Shown here: positions 17,933 to 26,570 of the stretch, one piece after another
Numbering within the stretch: position 1 is the stretch's first letter
How the letters are laid out: each line of letters starts with the position of its first letter
DNA from: Acaryochloris sp. CRU_2_0
GTDB taxonomy: Bacteria > Cyanobacteriota > Cyanobacteriia > Thermosynechococcales > Thermosynechococcaceae
NCBI GenBank assembly: GCA_012034865.1
Contig: JAAUOM010000011.1
Location: 24,001 to 65,101, forward strand
DNA length: 41,101 nucleotides
Direction: 5' to 3'
Made by a program: the position numbers and the translations under genes
Notes under the pieces: generated by a model
What the model saw: only the letters and a program-made list of their open reading frames with translations
Told to the model about the DNA's origin: nothing
Databases searched by the model: none

Positions 17933-19036
17933 TCACGGGGTTGCTTCCATTTCCTCGCGCATGAGCTGGGCAAAGCGCTCTGTGCTATCGGGTACGGCTA
18001 AGCCCAAGGCTTTAGCAGCCATCTCCTTAAGGATCAGCGGATTCTGTAGCCAATGGAGGACAGTTTGCTCTAACTGCGCTGCGGTGAGATCGTCTTGGCG
18101 ATAGACGGTTGCCGCCCCGGCTTTGGCAAAGACAGCGGCATTGAAGGCTTGGTGATCTTCAGCCGCATAGGGGTAGGGAATCAGCAGAGCGGGGGTGGCT
18201 GCGATCGCCAATTCACTCAAGGTGCCTGCCCCCGCCCGACTAATGGCCAAATCGGCTCGCTGCCAGAGTCCCGCCATATTCTCATAAAAGGGCATCGACA
18301 GGTAATGGGGATGTGCAAAGCTTTCAGCCTCAGAGTCTTGATTCCCCGTCAAATGAACTATCCATGCCCCTGTCTCTAACCAAGCAGGGGCACAAGTACG
18401 CACCAATCGATTCAAGGCCACCGCCCCTTGACTGCCCCCCGCCACCACAATCAAGACTGCATCTGTAGGAATCGGTAAATCTAGGGAACAAGGGTTGAGA
18501 AAAACCGGACGCACGGGGGTACCTACAACGATGGTGCGGGCTTTAGGCAAGTAGAGAGTGGCATCCGCAAATCCCAAAGCCACCCAACTACACAAAGAAC
18601 TGAGCCACCGGGTCACCTTTCCAGGAATCGCATTCGCTTCATGAATCACCCGTGGCAGCCCTAAGGACCAAGCGGCCAAAATAGCAGGGGCAGCAATATA
18701 ACCGCCCGTGGTCAGTACCCCACAAAAATGACCTTGCTTTAACAATTGTCGCGTTTGCCAAACCGCTACCGCTAATTTCCCCAGTAAAATTGGGGTTTGC
18801 AGACCCAAGCGGCTTTGCAAACCCTCAATGGATACGGTATGCAACGGATATTTCTCAGGGACTAATTGCGTCTCCAAGCGATGGCTAACGCCTAACCACT
18901 CCAGTTGGAACAGGTCTGCCTCTAAGACCTCTGCCACTGCCAGAGCTGGAAATAAATGACCCCCGGTGCCACTGGCCGCGATCAGGAGACGTCGGGGTTG
19001 TCTGTCCACTTCATCCTGTTGGGAATTGCTGACCAT
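17933..19036 (-). CDS. murG: UDP-N-acetylglucosamine transferase MurG
   Basis: MurG adds GlcNAc to lipid I on the inner face of the plasma membrane, making lipid II for peptidoglycan. The 367 residues have the N-terminal G-loop IAASGTGGHLFPALAVAEVL (residues about 19-38), the second loop LTTGGYIAAPAILAAW, and HEANAIPGKVTRWL (the lipid I side). The C-terminal domain has VAGGSQGAVALNRLV, the UDP-GlcNAc-binding segment ADLAISRAGAGTLSELA with the conserved Glu, and PYPYAAEDHQAFNA. The ATG start at 19036 is preceded by a divergent promoter region of about 200 bases shared with the NTF2-like gene. It is convergent with the DUF1517 gene. Confidence 0.95.
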   Translation of the reverse strand: MVSNSQQDEVDRQPRRLLIAASGTGGHLFPALAVAEVLEADLFQLEWLGVSHRLETQLVPEKYPLHTVSIEGLQSRLGLQTPILLGKLAVAVWQTRQLLKQGHFCGVLTTGGYIAAPAILAAWSLGLPRVIHEANAIPGKVTRWLSSLCSWVALGFADATLYLPKARTIVVGTPVRPVFLNPCSLDLPIPTDAVLIVVAGGSQGAVALNRLVRTCAPAWLETGAWIVHLTGNQDSEAESFAHPHYLSMPFYENMAGLWQRADLAISRAGAGTLSELAIAATPALLIPYPYAAEDHQAFNAAVFAKAGAATVYRQDDLTAAQLEQTVLHWLQNPLILKEMAAKALGLAVPDSTERFAQLMREEMEATP

Positions 19037-19240
19037 TGCTATCCTTGAATATACGGAAGTTGAGAATTCTAGCGTTTTCGCCTGTAAGCGGAAAGTAATC
19101 TAGAATTGAAATGCTACTTTTAGGGGAATGTGGCGTCAACCCCTTAGTTACCTAGGAAACTCTACCCTTAACGGTTACCCGTCGAGGGTTTCCTGAACTG
19201 ACAGTGATGAATTGGCCTTTATTGTTCTTACCACCATTCC

Positions 19241-20166
19241 ATGTACAACTCTATCCGCTTTTTGCAATCTGCTGACCTCCAACTTGTTCATTCAGCTCAA
19301 GCGCGGCCTCGTTCCTTAAGCTGGATGGGGTTGGGCTTATCCACCCTTTGTGTGTGTTCTTTGTCTGTAGGCATAGGGTTCCAACCAGCGGTTGCTGAAA
19401 GTGTACGCTTAAAGCCCTCAGCTCCTACTCAGCCGAAAGCTGCCCCTAGGGCGCTGATGGACAAGTTGGCTGAAGTTGACTTGGTGGCCAACCAGAAAGA
19501 CTTGCCAAAATTGATGAGCTTTTACAGCAATAATTTTGTCAATGCGGATGGACTCAATCGGGAAGCCCTTAAACAGGTCATTGCCGCATTTTGGCAAGAT
19601 TACCCAAGCCTAACGTATAAGACGCAACTGGTGGCTTGGAAACAGGATGCCCAAGGAGGGTATATTACCGAGACGAAAACCACGATCACAGGTACCCAAT
19701 CGATAGATCAAGGTTCTGTGCAGTTAGAATCCACCCTCCATGCCCGTCAACATTGGGTGGGGGCTCAAATCACCAAGCAAGAGATTTTAGCAGAACACAG
19801 TCAGCTCAAGTCAGGCTCTAAACCCCCTCAAGTTAAAGTTAACTTGCCCCAAGAAGTGGCCGTGGGTGAGAAGTTTGACTTTGATGTGATTGTGGCAGAT
19901 CCCTTGGTGATCACCCTCTTTTAGGATTGGCAGTAGAAGAGCCTGTTAACCTGCAAAATTATATGAAGCAGCCTCCCCTCAAGTTGGAATTGCTCCCTGC
20001 AGGGGGACTCTTTAAGGTCGGTACAGCCGCCGATAAACCCACCAGCGAATGGATCTCTGCGATTTTAGTGCAAGATGGTGGCATGACGATCATTAGCCAC
20101 CGGCTCAATGTCGTTCCGAAAAAAGCCCAGCCCAGCAGTCTCAACAGTAACCCCTACAAGGATTAG
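19241..20166 (+). pseudogene. Exported NTF2-like protein, interrupted by a one-base frameshift
   Basis: The first frame (19241-19924) has an N-terminal region with a hydrophobic stretch (MGLGLSTLCVCSLSVGIGF) and an AxA-type site near QPAVAES, suggesting export, then MDKLAEVDLVANQKDLPKLMSFYSNNFVNADGLNREALKQ, which resembles the start of NTF2/SnoaL-like folds. It stops after DFDVIVADPL. One extra G in the GG at 19906-19907 restores GDHPLLGLAVEEPVNLQNY and the C-terminus in the next frame, giving 308 residues. The downstream half (GLFKVGTAADKPTSEWISAI, MTIISHRLNVV) is beta-rich. It lies just before minC (13 bases). I recall similar genes beside minCDE in other cyanobacteria, hinting at a link with division or the envelope, but the function is unknown. 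Confidence 0.7.
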
Positions 20167-20179
20167 AAAAGGGTATTTT

Positions 20180-20986
20180 ATGGATCCAGATCGGTTAAAA
20201 ATGGCGCTTGCCTCTACAAGCGCAACTGCTGAAGGTGAGATAGAATCCCCTCGGGTGGCGGAGGTGCAAATTCATCTTAAAACGGAGGATGGCAAGCTGT
20301 TCCTCTATTTGCCGACGGCTCATGAGACCCTGTTGGACTGGCCAGACCTGCTGCAAGAGCTGCAAAAACAATTGGATGCAGGCCAGCGTTTTTGGCCACC
20401 GAATACCCATGTTGACTTGGTGACGGGCGATCGCTTGCTGGATCATCGACAATTGCAGATGATCGTCAATGCCTTATCCACTGTCAAGTTGCATTTAACT
20501 CGCCTTCATACCCAGCGTCGGCAAACCGCAGTGGCTGCCGCGACTTCAGGGTATTCCGTTGAGCAGCAATCTCAAATTCTGCCCATGGCTCAATCCACGA
20601 TCGCGCAGTTTGCTCTAGATGCTGAGCAAAAAGAGGCTGAACCCCTTTACATTCAAACGACCCTCCGCTCAGGTGCTGAAGTCCGCCATCCTGGATCAGT
20701 CATTATTATTGGAGATTTAAATCCAGGGAGTTCGGTGGTAGCCGATGGGGATATTGTCGTTTGGGGACGCCTTAGAGGCGTTGCCCATGCTGGAGCCAGC
20801 GGTAATGACAAAAGTCGGATCATGGCCTTACAGATGGAGCCGACTCAGTTGCGAATTGGGGAATGGGTGGCCAGAGCTCCAGAAGCCGACCCGGATCAGT
20901 TTTATCCTGAGGTTGCTTATGTCGCCGCTGGAGGGATTCAAATTGCTAGAGCCTCCGATTTCAGCAAAAATGTGATTCAATCCTAG
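20180..20986 (+). CDS. minC: Septum site-determining protein MinC
   Basis: MinC blocks FtsZ polymerisation away from mid-cell, recruited by MinD. The ATG at 20180 gives 268 residues; the frame is open back to 20108 inside the preceding gene, and that longer start was rejected because of the overlap and lack of family resemblance. The N-terminal domain (about residues 25-120: VQIHLKTEDGKLFLYLPTA, LDHRQLQMIVNAL) is the divergent FtsZ-facing part. The C-terminal beta-helix is clear: TTLRSGAEVRHPGSVIIIGDL, NPGSSVVADGDIVVWGRLRGVAHAGA, and the MinD-interacting RIAxx-type segment near LQMEPTQLRIG. minD and minE follow on the same strand. Confidence 0.93.
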   Translation: MDPDRLKMALASTSATAEGEIESPRVAEVQIHLKTEDGKLFLYLPTAHETLLDWPDLLQELQKQLDAGQRFWPPNTHVDLVTGDRLLDHRQLQMIVNALSTVKLHLTRLHTQRRQTAVAAATSGYSVEQQSQILPMAQSTIAQFALDAEQKEAEPLYIQTTLRSGAEVRHPGSVIIIGDLNPGSSVVADGDIVVWGRLRGVAHAGASGNDKSRIMALQMEPTQLRIGEWVARAPEADPDQFYPEVAYVAAGGIQIARASDFSKNVIQS

Positions 20987-21062
20987 CGAAATTACGAAAT
21001 TGATCTAAACTATTAATCATTCGTTTGGCTGAATTGCCGAAAATCGTAGCGCTCTCAGTAAT

Positions 21063-21860
21063 ATGGGTCGAATTATTGTTATTACTTCTGGCAAAGGTGG
21101 CGTTGGCAAAACTACTTGTTCAGCCAATTTAGGGATGGCTTTAGCCCAGCTAAACCATTCCGTAGCACTGATTGATGCCGACTTCGGGTTGCGGAATCTG
21201 GATTTACTTTTGGGATTAGAGAACCGTGTGGTCTATACCGCCCTAGAAGTTCTCGCCGGACAATGCCGCCTAGAGCAAGCGTTAGTCAAGGATAAACGTC
21301 TCAATGATTTAGTGCTATTACCTGCGGCTCAAAACCGGAATAAAGATGCGGTGACGCCTGAGCAGATGAAGCAACTTGCCTATGCGTTAACTAAAAAATA
21401 TGACTTTGTTTTAATTGATTGTCCTGCTGGGATTGAGATGGGGTTTCAAAATGCGATCGCAGCCGCCGATGAAGCTTTAATTGTCACCACCCCTGAAATT
21501 TCCGCTGTCCGAGATGCGGATCGAGTCATCGGTTTGTTAGAAGCTCACCATGTCAAAACCATTAACCTCATCGTTAATCGCATCCGCCCAGCTATGGTTC
21601 AAGCCAACGACATGATGTCTGTGCAGGATGTGCAAGAAATTCTCGCTATCCCCCTGATTGGCATTATTCCCGATGATGAAAAGGTGATTGTGGCCACCAA
21701 TCGCGGAGAACCCCTAGTGCTATCAGAAAATTTCTCTCTCAGTGGGTTGGCATTTAAAAATATTGCTCAACGTTTGGAAGGGAAAGATGTTGACTTCCTA
21801 GACTTAGATGCCCCCTACGACGATATTTTTTCCCGACTTCGTCGTTTTTTCAGGAGATAA
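21063..21860 (+). CDS. minD: Septum site-determining ATPase MinD
   Basis: MinD is a membrane-binding ATPase that recruits MinC and is released by MinE, giving the oscillation or gradient that places the division site. The 265-residue protein begins MGRIIVITSGKGGVGKTTCSANLG, with the deviant Walker A (residues 10-18, Lys in KGGVGKT). Other hallmarks are ALIDADFGLRNLDLLLG, FVLIDCPAGIEMGF (Walker B) and AVRDADRVIGLLEA. The C-terminus DDIFSRLRRFFRR is a short amphipathic basic helix, the membrane-targeting sequence. It lies 76 bases after minC and 88 before minE. Confidence 0.97.
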   Translation: MGRIIVITSGKGGVGKTTCSANLGMALAQLNHSVALIDADFGLRNLDLLLGLENRVVYTALEVLAGQCRLEQALVKDKRLNDLVLLPAAQNRNKDAVTPEQMKQLAYALTKKYDFVLIDCPAGIEMGFQNAIAAADEALIVTTPEISAVRDADRVIGLLEAHHVKTINLIVNRIRPAMVQANDMMSVQDVQEILAIPLIGIIPDDEKVIVATNRGEPLVLSENFSLSGLAFKNIAQRLEGKDVDFLDLDAPYDDIFSRLRRFFRR

Positions 21861-21948
21861 GTATTCTTTTCAATAGACCCTGATCAAAAGCAATGCTTGA
21901 GTAAACCGTCCCCTCAATGTGGATGTTCACGCTTACCGTTGAAATTCT

Positions 21949-22359
21949 ATGATTAGCGATTTTCTAGAACGGCTGTTTCTAGGCCAAGATGAAACAACCA
22001 GTCGGGACAATGTCAAAAGCCGACTCAAAATAGTCTTAGCCCATGATCGTGCTAACCTATCGCCAGAAATGATGGAAGCGATGCGCCAAGAAATCTTAGC
22101 GGTGGTTTCACGCTATGTTGAAATTGATACCGACGGCTTAAACTTCAGCTTAGAATCCGATCAACGGGCCACGGCTCTCATTGCCAATTTACCCATTCGT
22201 CGCGTTAAATTAGAACCAGATCCACCCTCTGCCCCTGGTTCAGGTGTATCGACTTTACCCAATTCTCAATTAGAGTTACCAGGGGTTACTGATTCTGAAC
22301 CTGTCTCTGGATTTCCTGCTGACTTACCCCCGGCCTCTGATAGGGGTTTGTTTCGGTGA
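21949..22359 (+). CDS. minE: Cell division topological specificity factor MinE, long C-terminal tail
   Basis: MinE stimulates MinD ATPase and confines the MinCD inhibitor. The 136-residue protein has the N-terminal anti-MinCD helix ([30 protein letters not shown]) and the dimerising domain ([47 protein letters not shown]), which together end near residue 90. The remaining 45 or so residues are a Pro/Ser/Gly-rich tail without an evident fold. Typical bacterial MinE is about 85-100 residues, so the tail is an addition. It is the last gene of the minCDE set. Confidence 0.95.
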   Translation: MISDFLERLFLGQDETTSRDNVKSRLKIVLAHDRANLSPEMMEAMRQEILAVVSRYVEIDTDGLNFSLESDQRATALIANLPIRRVKLEPDPPSAPGSGVSTLPNSQLELPGVTDSEPVSGFPADLPPASDRGLFR

Positions 22360-22515
22360 AAGTGAATCCGGATAAAAATCTAAGGTGCGGTAGATCTCAC
22401 TTGCGTTAAAGGGCGATGGGTATTCTCTGACAAAACAGCTCACAGGCTGTTGGCAGCAATTTTCTCAAGAATTTTATCTCTTACCTCCCAACTGAGAGAT
22501 TGCACATAACTTCTG

Positions 22516-23909
22516 ATGCGGCGGCTGCTCATGGGATCTCCCAAACCGATGATAAATCATTACAAATCAAAGCCCTGGCTACATCTTCCGGGACGGTTTG
22601 GTAAATCGATTCGCTGGTTATCCCCTGGACTTGCCATTAAGCGCTGGTTATTTTTAAGTGCCATTGGCGTGATCTTAACCAGTTTGGGGTTAGCTATCTT
22701 GATCAGACTGACCCCCATTTTTTATGTCATCCAGTTTCTTGAGTCCAGTCTGCGGTTTGTTGCCCAATTATTGCCTAGACAGGTGAGTGGTCCTTTAGTG
22801 ATTTTGCTGGGTCTATTTTTGGTGTGGTGGGGGCAAACCCGCACCTTGGGATCCATTACCGAAGTCTTAGTCCCCGATAGCCAAGATGAAGTGGTTGATC
22901 GACTCCTGGTGCACCGTCGTCTCAATCGTGGCCCTAAAATTGTGGTTGTTGGTGGTGGGACTGGCTTGTCCACCCTCCTACGCGGCCTCAAATCCTACAG
23001 TTCCAATATCACGGCAATTGTCACTGTTGCCGATGATGGTGGCTCTTCAGGGCGGCTCAGGCGCGAGATTGGTGGTTTACCCCCAGGGGATATTCGCAAC
23101 TGCATTGCGGCTTTAGCAGACCAAGAGAAATTAATTACCGCTTTGTTTCAATATCGGTTTACAGCGGGAGATGGTCTGGCGGGTCATAGCTTTGGCAACT
23201 TATTTTTGACCGCCATGAGCGATATCACTGACGGTTGGGAGGAAGCGATCGCTGCAAGTTCCCAAGTCCTAGCTGTACGTGGGCAAGTCTTACCCGCCAC
23301 CTTAAGTGATGTCAGCCTTTGGGCAGATTTAGAAGATGGCCGTCGCATTGAAGGAGAATCTCATATTACGGCAGCCAAGGGAAAAATCTTACGGGTGGGC
23401 TGTACTCCGACACATCCGCCCGCTTTACCCAAAGCCATTCAAGCAATTATTGATGCTGACATGATTATTTTAGGTCCCGGCAGTTTGTACACGAGCGTGG
23501 TACCCAATTTATTAGTTCCAGAACTGGTGGAGGCAATTGCCCAACGCACAGTCCCTCGCATCTATGTGTGCAATATTATGAGCCAGCCAGGAGAGACCGA
23601 CAGTTATACCGTGGCCGATCACGTCAAAGCCTTGGACAGCGCCTGCGGTAAACGAATCTTTGATGCGGTCTTAGTGCAAAAAAACTACCTTCTTCTATGA
23701 CGTTAGCACGCTATATGCAAGAAAAATCGCATCCCATTGTGATTGATCGAGAAATGCTGATGAAACTGCGGTGCCGTGTGATTTTAGCCAATGTTATGGA
23801 TGAAGATCCCAATACTCAGTATGTCCGCCATAGTCCTGAACGTCTTGCACGGGTTTTGTTGCGCTGGTATGGACGGGTCAATCGCATGGAATACCCTATC
23901 CATGTTTAA
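22516..23909 (+). pseudogene. yvcK: YvcK/CofD-like protein (gluconeogenesis factor family), interrupted by a one-base frameshift
   Basis: The first frame (22516-23700) has a basic N-terminus with two hydrophobic segments (about residues 43-64 and 79-105), then [42 protein letters not shown], the signature of the CofD/YvcK fold, with [28 protein letters not shown], and [16 protein letters not shown]. It ends [16 protein letters not shown]. The next frame continues [20 protein letters not shown] and ends MEYPIHV. One extra C in the CC at 23688-23689 joins them into 464 residues. The family binds nucleotide sugars such as UDP-GlcNAc in Bacillus and affects cell-wall growth; a membrane-anchored N-terminus is common in cyanobacterial members. 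The frames overlap by ATGA, so coupled translation cannot be excluded. Confidence 0.88.
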
Positions 23910-24012
23910 AGCGAGAAAATTGTATTGGTTTATCTATTCAACAGGGGCCGTCATTCTTTACACTTATTTAATGATCTCGGCCTGTCGTCGTCATTCCCTC
24001 TATCCTTCCTAA
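23902..24012 (+). CDS. Possible 36-residue single-span protein
   Basis: ATG at 23902 overlaps the end of yvcK and reads MFKARKLYWFIYSTGAVILY and on through TYLMISACRR to a short tail. It looks like a basic N-terminus, one membrane span and a basic C-terminus, and it fills the gap between yvcK and the GH57 gene. It has no good ribosome site, and chance is possible. Confidence 0.25.
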   Translation: MFKARKLYWFIYSTGAVILYTYLMISACRRHSLYPS

Positions 24013-24022
24013 ATCCAATTTT

Positions 24023-25612
24023 ATGACTCTTGGTTATCTTGCCTTAGTGTTACATGCCCATCTTCCCTTTGTTCGCCACCCAGAAAGCGACTTTGTCCTG
24101 GAAGAGGAATGGCTGTTTGAGGCGATTACGGAAACGTATATCCCTTTATTACAAGTATTTGAAGGCTTAAAGCGGGATGGGATTGATTTCAAAATGACCA
24201 TGAGTATGACACCTCCCCTGGTGTCCATGCTCCAAGATCCGTTACTCCAGGATCGATATGATGAACATTTGGCAAAGCTAGAAGAGCTAGCCACCCTGGA
24301 AGTGGAACGAAATGTTCATAATGGTCACCTTCGCTACCTGGCAGAGCATTATGTGAATGAGTTTCATACTGTGCGAGATGTTTGGGAAAATTATGATCGC
24401 GATCTAGTCACGGCTTTTAAGCAGTTTTTAGACACGAATAATCTAGACATTATTACTTGTGGGGCTACTCACGGCTACTTGCCCCTGATGAAAATGTATC
24501 CGCAAGCAGTGTGGGCTCAGCTTCAAGTGGCTTGTGATCATTACACAGAAACCTTTGGTCGTCCGCCTCAAGGGATTTGGTTGCCAGAATGTGCGTATTT
24601 TGAAGGCCTAGAGCGAATGCTCGCGGATGTAGGTCTTCGCTACTTTTTAATGGATGGTCATGGCCTCTTGTATGCTCGACCCCGTCCTCGGTTTGGTACC
24701 TATGCCCCGATCTTTACGGAAACGGGCGTCGCTGCCTTTGGCCGCGATCATGAATCCTCACAGCAGGTGTGGTCTTCGGAAGTGGGCTATCCGGGTGCGC
24801 CGGAGTATCGGGAATTCTATAAAGATCTCGGTTGGGAAGCGGAGTACGAATATATCAAGCCCTACATTATGCCCAATGGCCAACGCAAAAACGTGGGCAT
24901 CAAGTACCACAAAATTACCGGACGTGGGGGTGGCCTCTCGGATAAGGCTCTGTATGATCCTTACTGGGCAAGGGAGAAGGCGGCAAAACATGCCCAGAAT
25001 TTTATGTTCAATCGTGAGCAGCAGATTAAGCATTTACACGGGATGATGCAACGCCCCCCGATTGTGGTGTCTCCCTATGATGCGGAATTATACGGCCATT
25101 GGTGGTATGAAGGTCCTTGGTTTATTGATTATCTATTCCGCAAGTCCTGGTATGACCAGCAGACCTATGCCATGACCCATTTGGCAGATTATTTGAGATC
25201 GCACCCCCACCAGCAAGTCTGTCGCCCTTCTCAGTCTAGTTGGGGATTTAAGGGGTTTCATGAGTATTGGCTCAACGATACCAATGCCTGGATTTATCCC
25301 CATTTGCACAAAGCCGCCGAACGGATGATCGAACTGGCCAAACTTGAACCCGCCGACGAGTTGCAATGGCGAACCTTAAACCAAGCGGCTCGCGAATTAT
25401 TATTGGCGCAGTCTTCGGATTGGGCCTTTATCATGCGGACAGGCACGATGGTTCCCTATGCAGTACGCCGGACTCGCTCCCATTTAGCCCGGTTTCAGCA
25501 TCTGTACGAGGGCATTAAGCAGCAAAAAGTGGATAGTGGCTGGCTAGAAAAAGTGGAGGTAATGGATAACATCTTCCCCAACCTCAACTACCGGGTCTAT
25601 CGTCCCCTTTAA
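24023..25612 (+). CDS. GH57 family 1,4-alpha-glucan branching-type enzyme
   Basis: A 529-residue glycoside hydrolase family 57 protein. Conserved region 1 is LVLHAHLPFVRHPE (residues 8-21). Region 3, GIWLPECAYF, holds the catalytic nucleophile Glu189. Region 4, SPYDAELYGHWWYEGP, holds the acid/base Asp353. The DUF1957-like C-terminal helical domain follows (SSWGFKGFHEYWLNDTNAWIYPHL, ELLLAQSSDWAFIM). Known members with this layout are alpha-1,4-glucan branching enzymes, here probably acting on glycogen in the cytoplasm. Whether this one branches or hydrolyses cannot be settled from sequence. It begins 11 bases after the small frame and about 110 after yvcK. Confidence 0.9.
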   Translation: MTLGYLALVLHAHLPFVRHPESDFVLEEEWLFEAITETYIPLLQVFEGLKRDGIDFKMTMSMTPPLVSMLQDPLLQDRYDEHLAKLEELATLEVERNVHNGHLRYLAEHYVNEFHTVRDVWENYDRDLVTAFKQFLDTNNLDIITCGATHGYLPLMKMYPQAVWAQLQVACDHYTETFGRPPQGIWLPECAYFEGLERMLADVGLRYFLMDGHGLLYARPRPRFGTYAPIFTETGVAAFGRDHESSQQVWSSEVGYPGAPEYREFYKDLGWEAEYEYIKPYIMPNGQRKNVGIKYHKITGRGGGLSDKALYDPYWAREKAAKHAQNFMFNREQQIKHLHGMMQRPPIVVSPYDAELYGHWWYEGPWFIDYLFRKSWYDQQTYAMTHLADYLRSHPHQQVCRPSQSSWGFKGFHEYWLNDTNAWIYPHLHKAAERMIELAKLEPADELQWRTLNQAARELLLAQSSDWAFIMRTGTMVPYAVRRTRSHLARFQHLYEGIKQQKVDSGWLEKVEVMDNIFPNLNYRVYRPL

Positions 25613-25624
25613 TTTCCTCCTGAC

Positions 25625-25651
25625 AAACCCTACAGGTACAGCCTGGGGTTT
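25625..25651. terminator. Hairpin after the GH57 gene
   Basis: AAACCC (25625-25630) pairs with GGGTTT (25646-25651), and inside it CAGG (25633-25636) pairs with CCTG (25642-25645). It lies 13 bases after the GH57 stop. No T run follows, so its strength as a terminator is uncertain. Confidence 0.45.
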
Positions 25652-25696
25652 CCCGCTAAGGGCTAAAATCTTAGAGCTTATTTGATTAACTCCTAG

Positions 25697-25726
25697 AACC
25701 TTATTATCCTGTCCTGATAATAGGTT
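25697..25726. repeat. Inverted repeat between convergent GH57 and antitoxin genes
   Basis: AACC-TTATTATC (25697-25708) pairs with GATAATAGGTT (25716-25726) with one bulged base. Its position between two genes that end toward each other suits a two-way terminator, though no T run is visible on either side. Confidence 0.4.
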
Positions 25727-25746
25727 ATTCGGATAGGCTCTTAATA

Positions 25747-26079
25747 TCAAGCACTGATCTCCTGTTTAATAGACTCTTCAGTGATTGGCCTAAAGTCTAT
25801 CGAGAGACCCACCGCCTTCAGTACCGCAGCCAAAGTCTCTAGGGTTGGATTGCCATTACCCGACAAGAGTCGATAAAGGTGTTGTCGGGTAATGTCGGCT
25901 TCTGTAGCGATCGTTTTGACATCACCCTTCGCCTCGACAACATTCTTGAGGGCCAGTAAAAATGCCTCCGTATGCCTATCTTCAAGGGTTTCATCAAGGG
26001 CAACCTTAAGATACCTTGCTGCATAATCAGGATTTGAGAGTCTGAGCAGTAAATCATCTTGATAGCTTTTGACAGGCAT
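25747..26079 (-). CDS. HI1420-type antitoxin (HTH addiction-module antidote)
   Basis: A 110-residue protein of the putative addiction-module antidote family (HI1420 type). The N-terminal part (SNPDYAARYLKVALDET) fits the family's toxin-binding and dimerising region. The C-terminal helix-turn-helix is clear: DVKTIATEADITRQHLYRLLSGNGNPTLETLAAVLKAVG, an XRE-like DNA-binding unit that probably represses its own operon. It follows the toxin gene after three bases on the same strand, with an AGGAGGAGGAT ribosome site lying at the end of the toxin gene, so translation is probably coupled. In this family the toxin comes first, as here. Confidence 0.9.
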   Translation of the reverse strand: MPVKSYQDDLLLRLSNPDYAARYLKVALDETLEDRHTEAFLLALKNVVEAKGDVKTIATEADITRQHLYRLLSGNGNPTLETLAAVLKAVGLSIDFRPITEESIKQEISA

Positions 26080-26082
26080 TAT

Positions 26083-26421
26083 TTATCCTCCTCCTTGTTC
26101 ATCCTGATAAGCAGCCCATAACCTTTGTGCTGTCTTGATATCCTTGCTTTGCTGTTTCTTAGAACCCCCTACCAGCAATAGAACAATTTGTCCCTTCAGC
26201 TTGCCAAAATAAAGTCGGTAACCCGGCCCGAAAAAGAATCGCAGTTCATAGACCCCTTCGCCGACTTGCTTATGGTTTCCGAAGTTGCCTAGCCTCAAAC
26301 GATCTAGTCGGACATCAATTCTAGCCTGGGACTGAGGATCAATAGCATCAAACCAATCATCAAAAGGGCATTGACCAGCAACCGTGACATATTTTTGAAT
26401 GTCCCATTGCTGTTGATTCAT
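26083..26421 (-). CDS. RelE/HigB-type toxin (HI1419 family)
   Basis: A 112-residue protein of the phage-derived Gp49-like / HI1419 type II toxin family, related to RelE/ParE and probably a ribosome-dependent mRNA nuclease. Segments that place it are PFDDWFDAIDPQSQARIDVRLDRLRLGNFG, GVYELRFFFGPGYRLYFG and QIVLLLVGGSKKQQSKDIKTAQ; the RLYFG strand and the GGxKxxQ loop are typical. It starts at ATG 26421 with a strong AGGAGG (26431-26426) four bases upstream. The antitoxin follows. It lies between the GH57 gene and an ABC-2 permease, as a small horizontally mobile module would. Confidence 0.9.
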   Translation of the reverse strand: MNQQQWDIQKYVTVAGQCPFDDWFDAIDPQSQARIDVRLDRLRLGNFGNHKQVGEGVYELRFFFGPGYRLYFGKLKGQIVLLLVGGSKKQQSKDIKTAQRLWAAYQDEQGGG

Positions 26422-26442
26422 GCTCCCTCCTACTTATAGAGT

Positions 26443-26458
26443 GTCGCATATATGTGAC
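26443..26458 (-). promoter_or_regulatory. Candidate operator of the toxin-antitoxin operon
   Basis: GTCGCATATATGTGAC is a near-perfect 16-bp palindrome, 22 bases before the toxin start. Read on the minus strand, TTGTCA overlaps it and TATAAG lies 16 bases further on. Antitoxins of this type usually bind such palindromes, so this is a likely autoregulatory site, by inference. Confidence 0.5.
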
Positions 26459-26570
26459 AAAAACAACCCTAACCCTGGACTTGCAATGCTCTCTAGGCTC
26501 TGAGTCTAGAGATTTCTCGGAGGGTTTAGCAGCAGTTAGGTTTCGAGAGTTTTCTACACCACTAAGGGCG

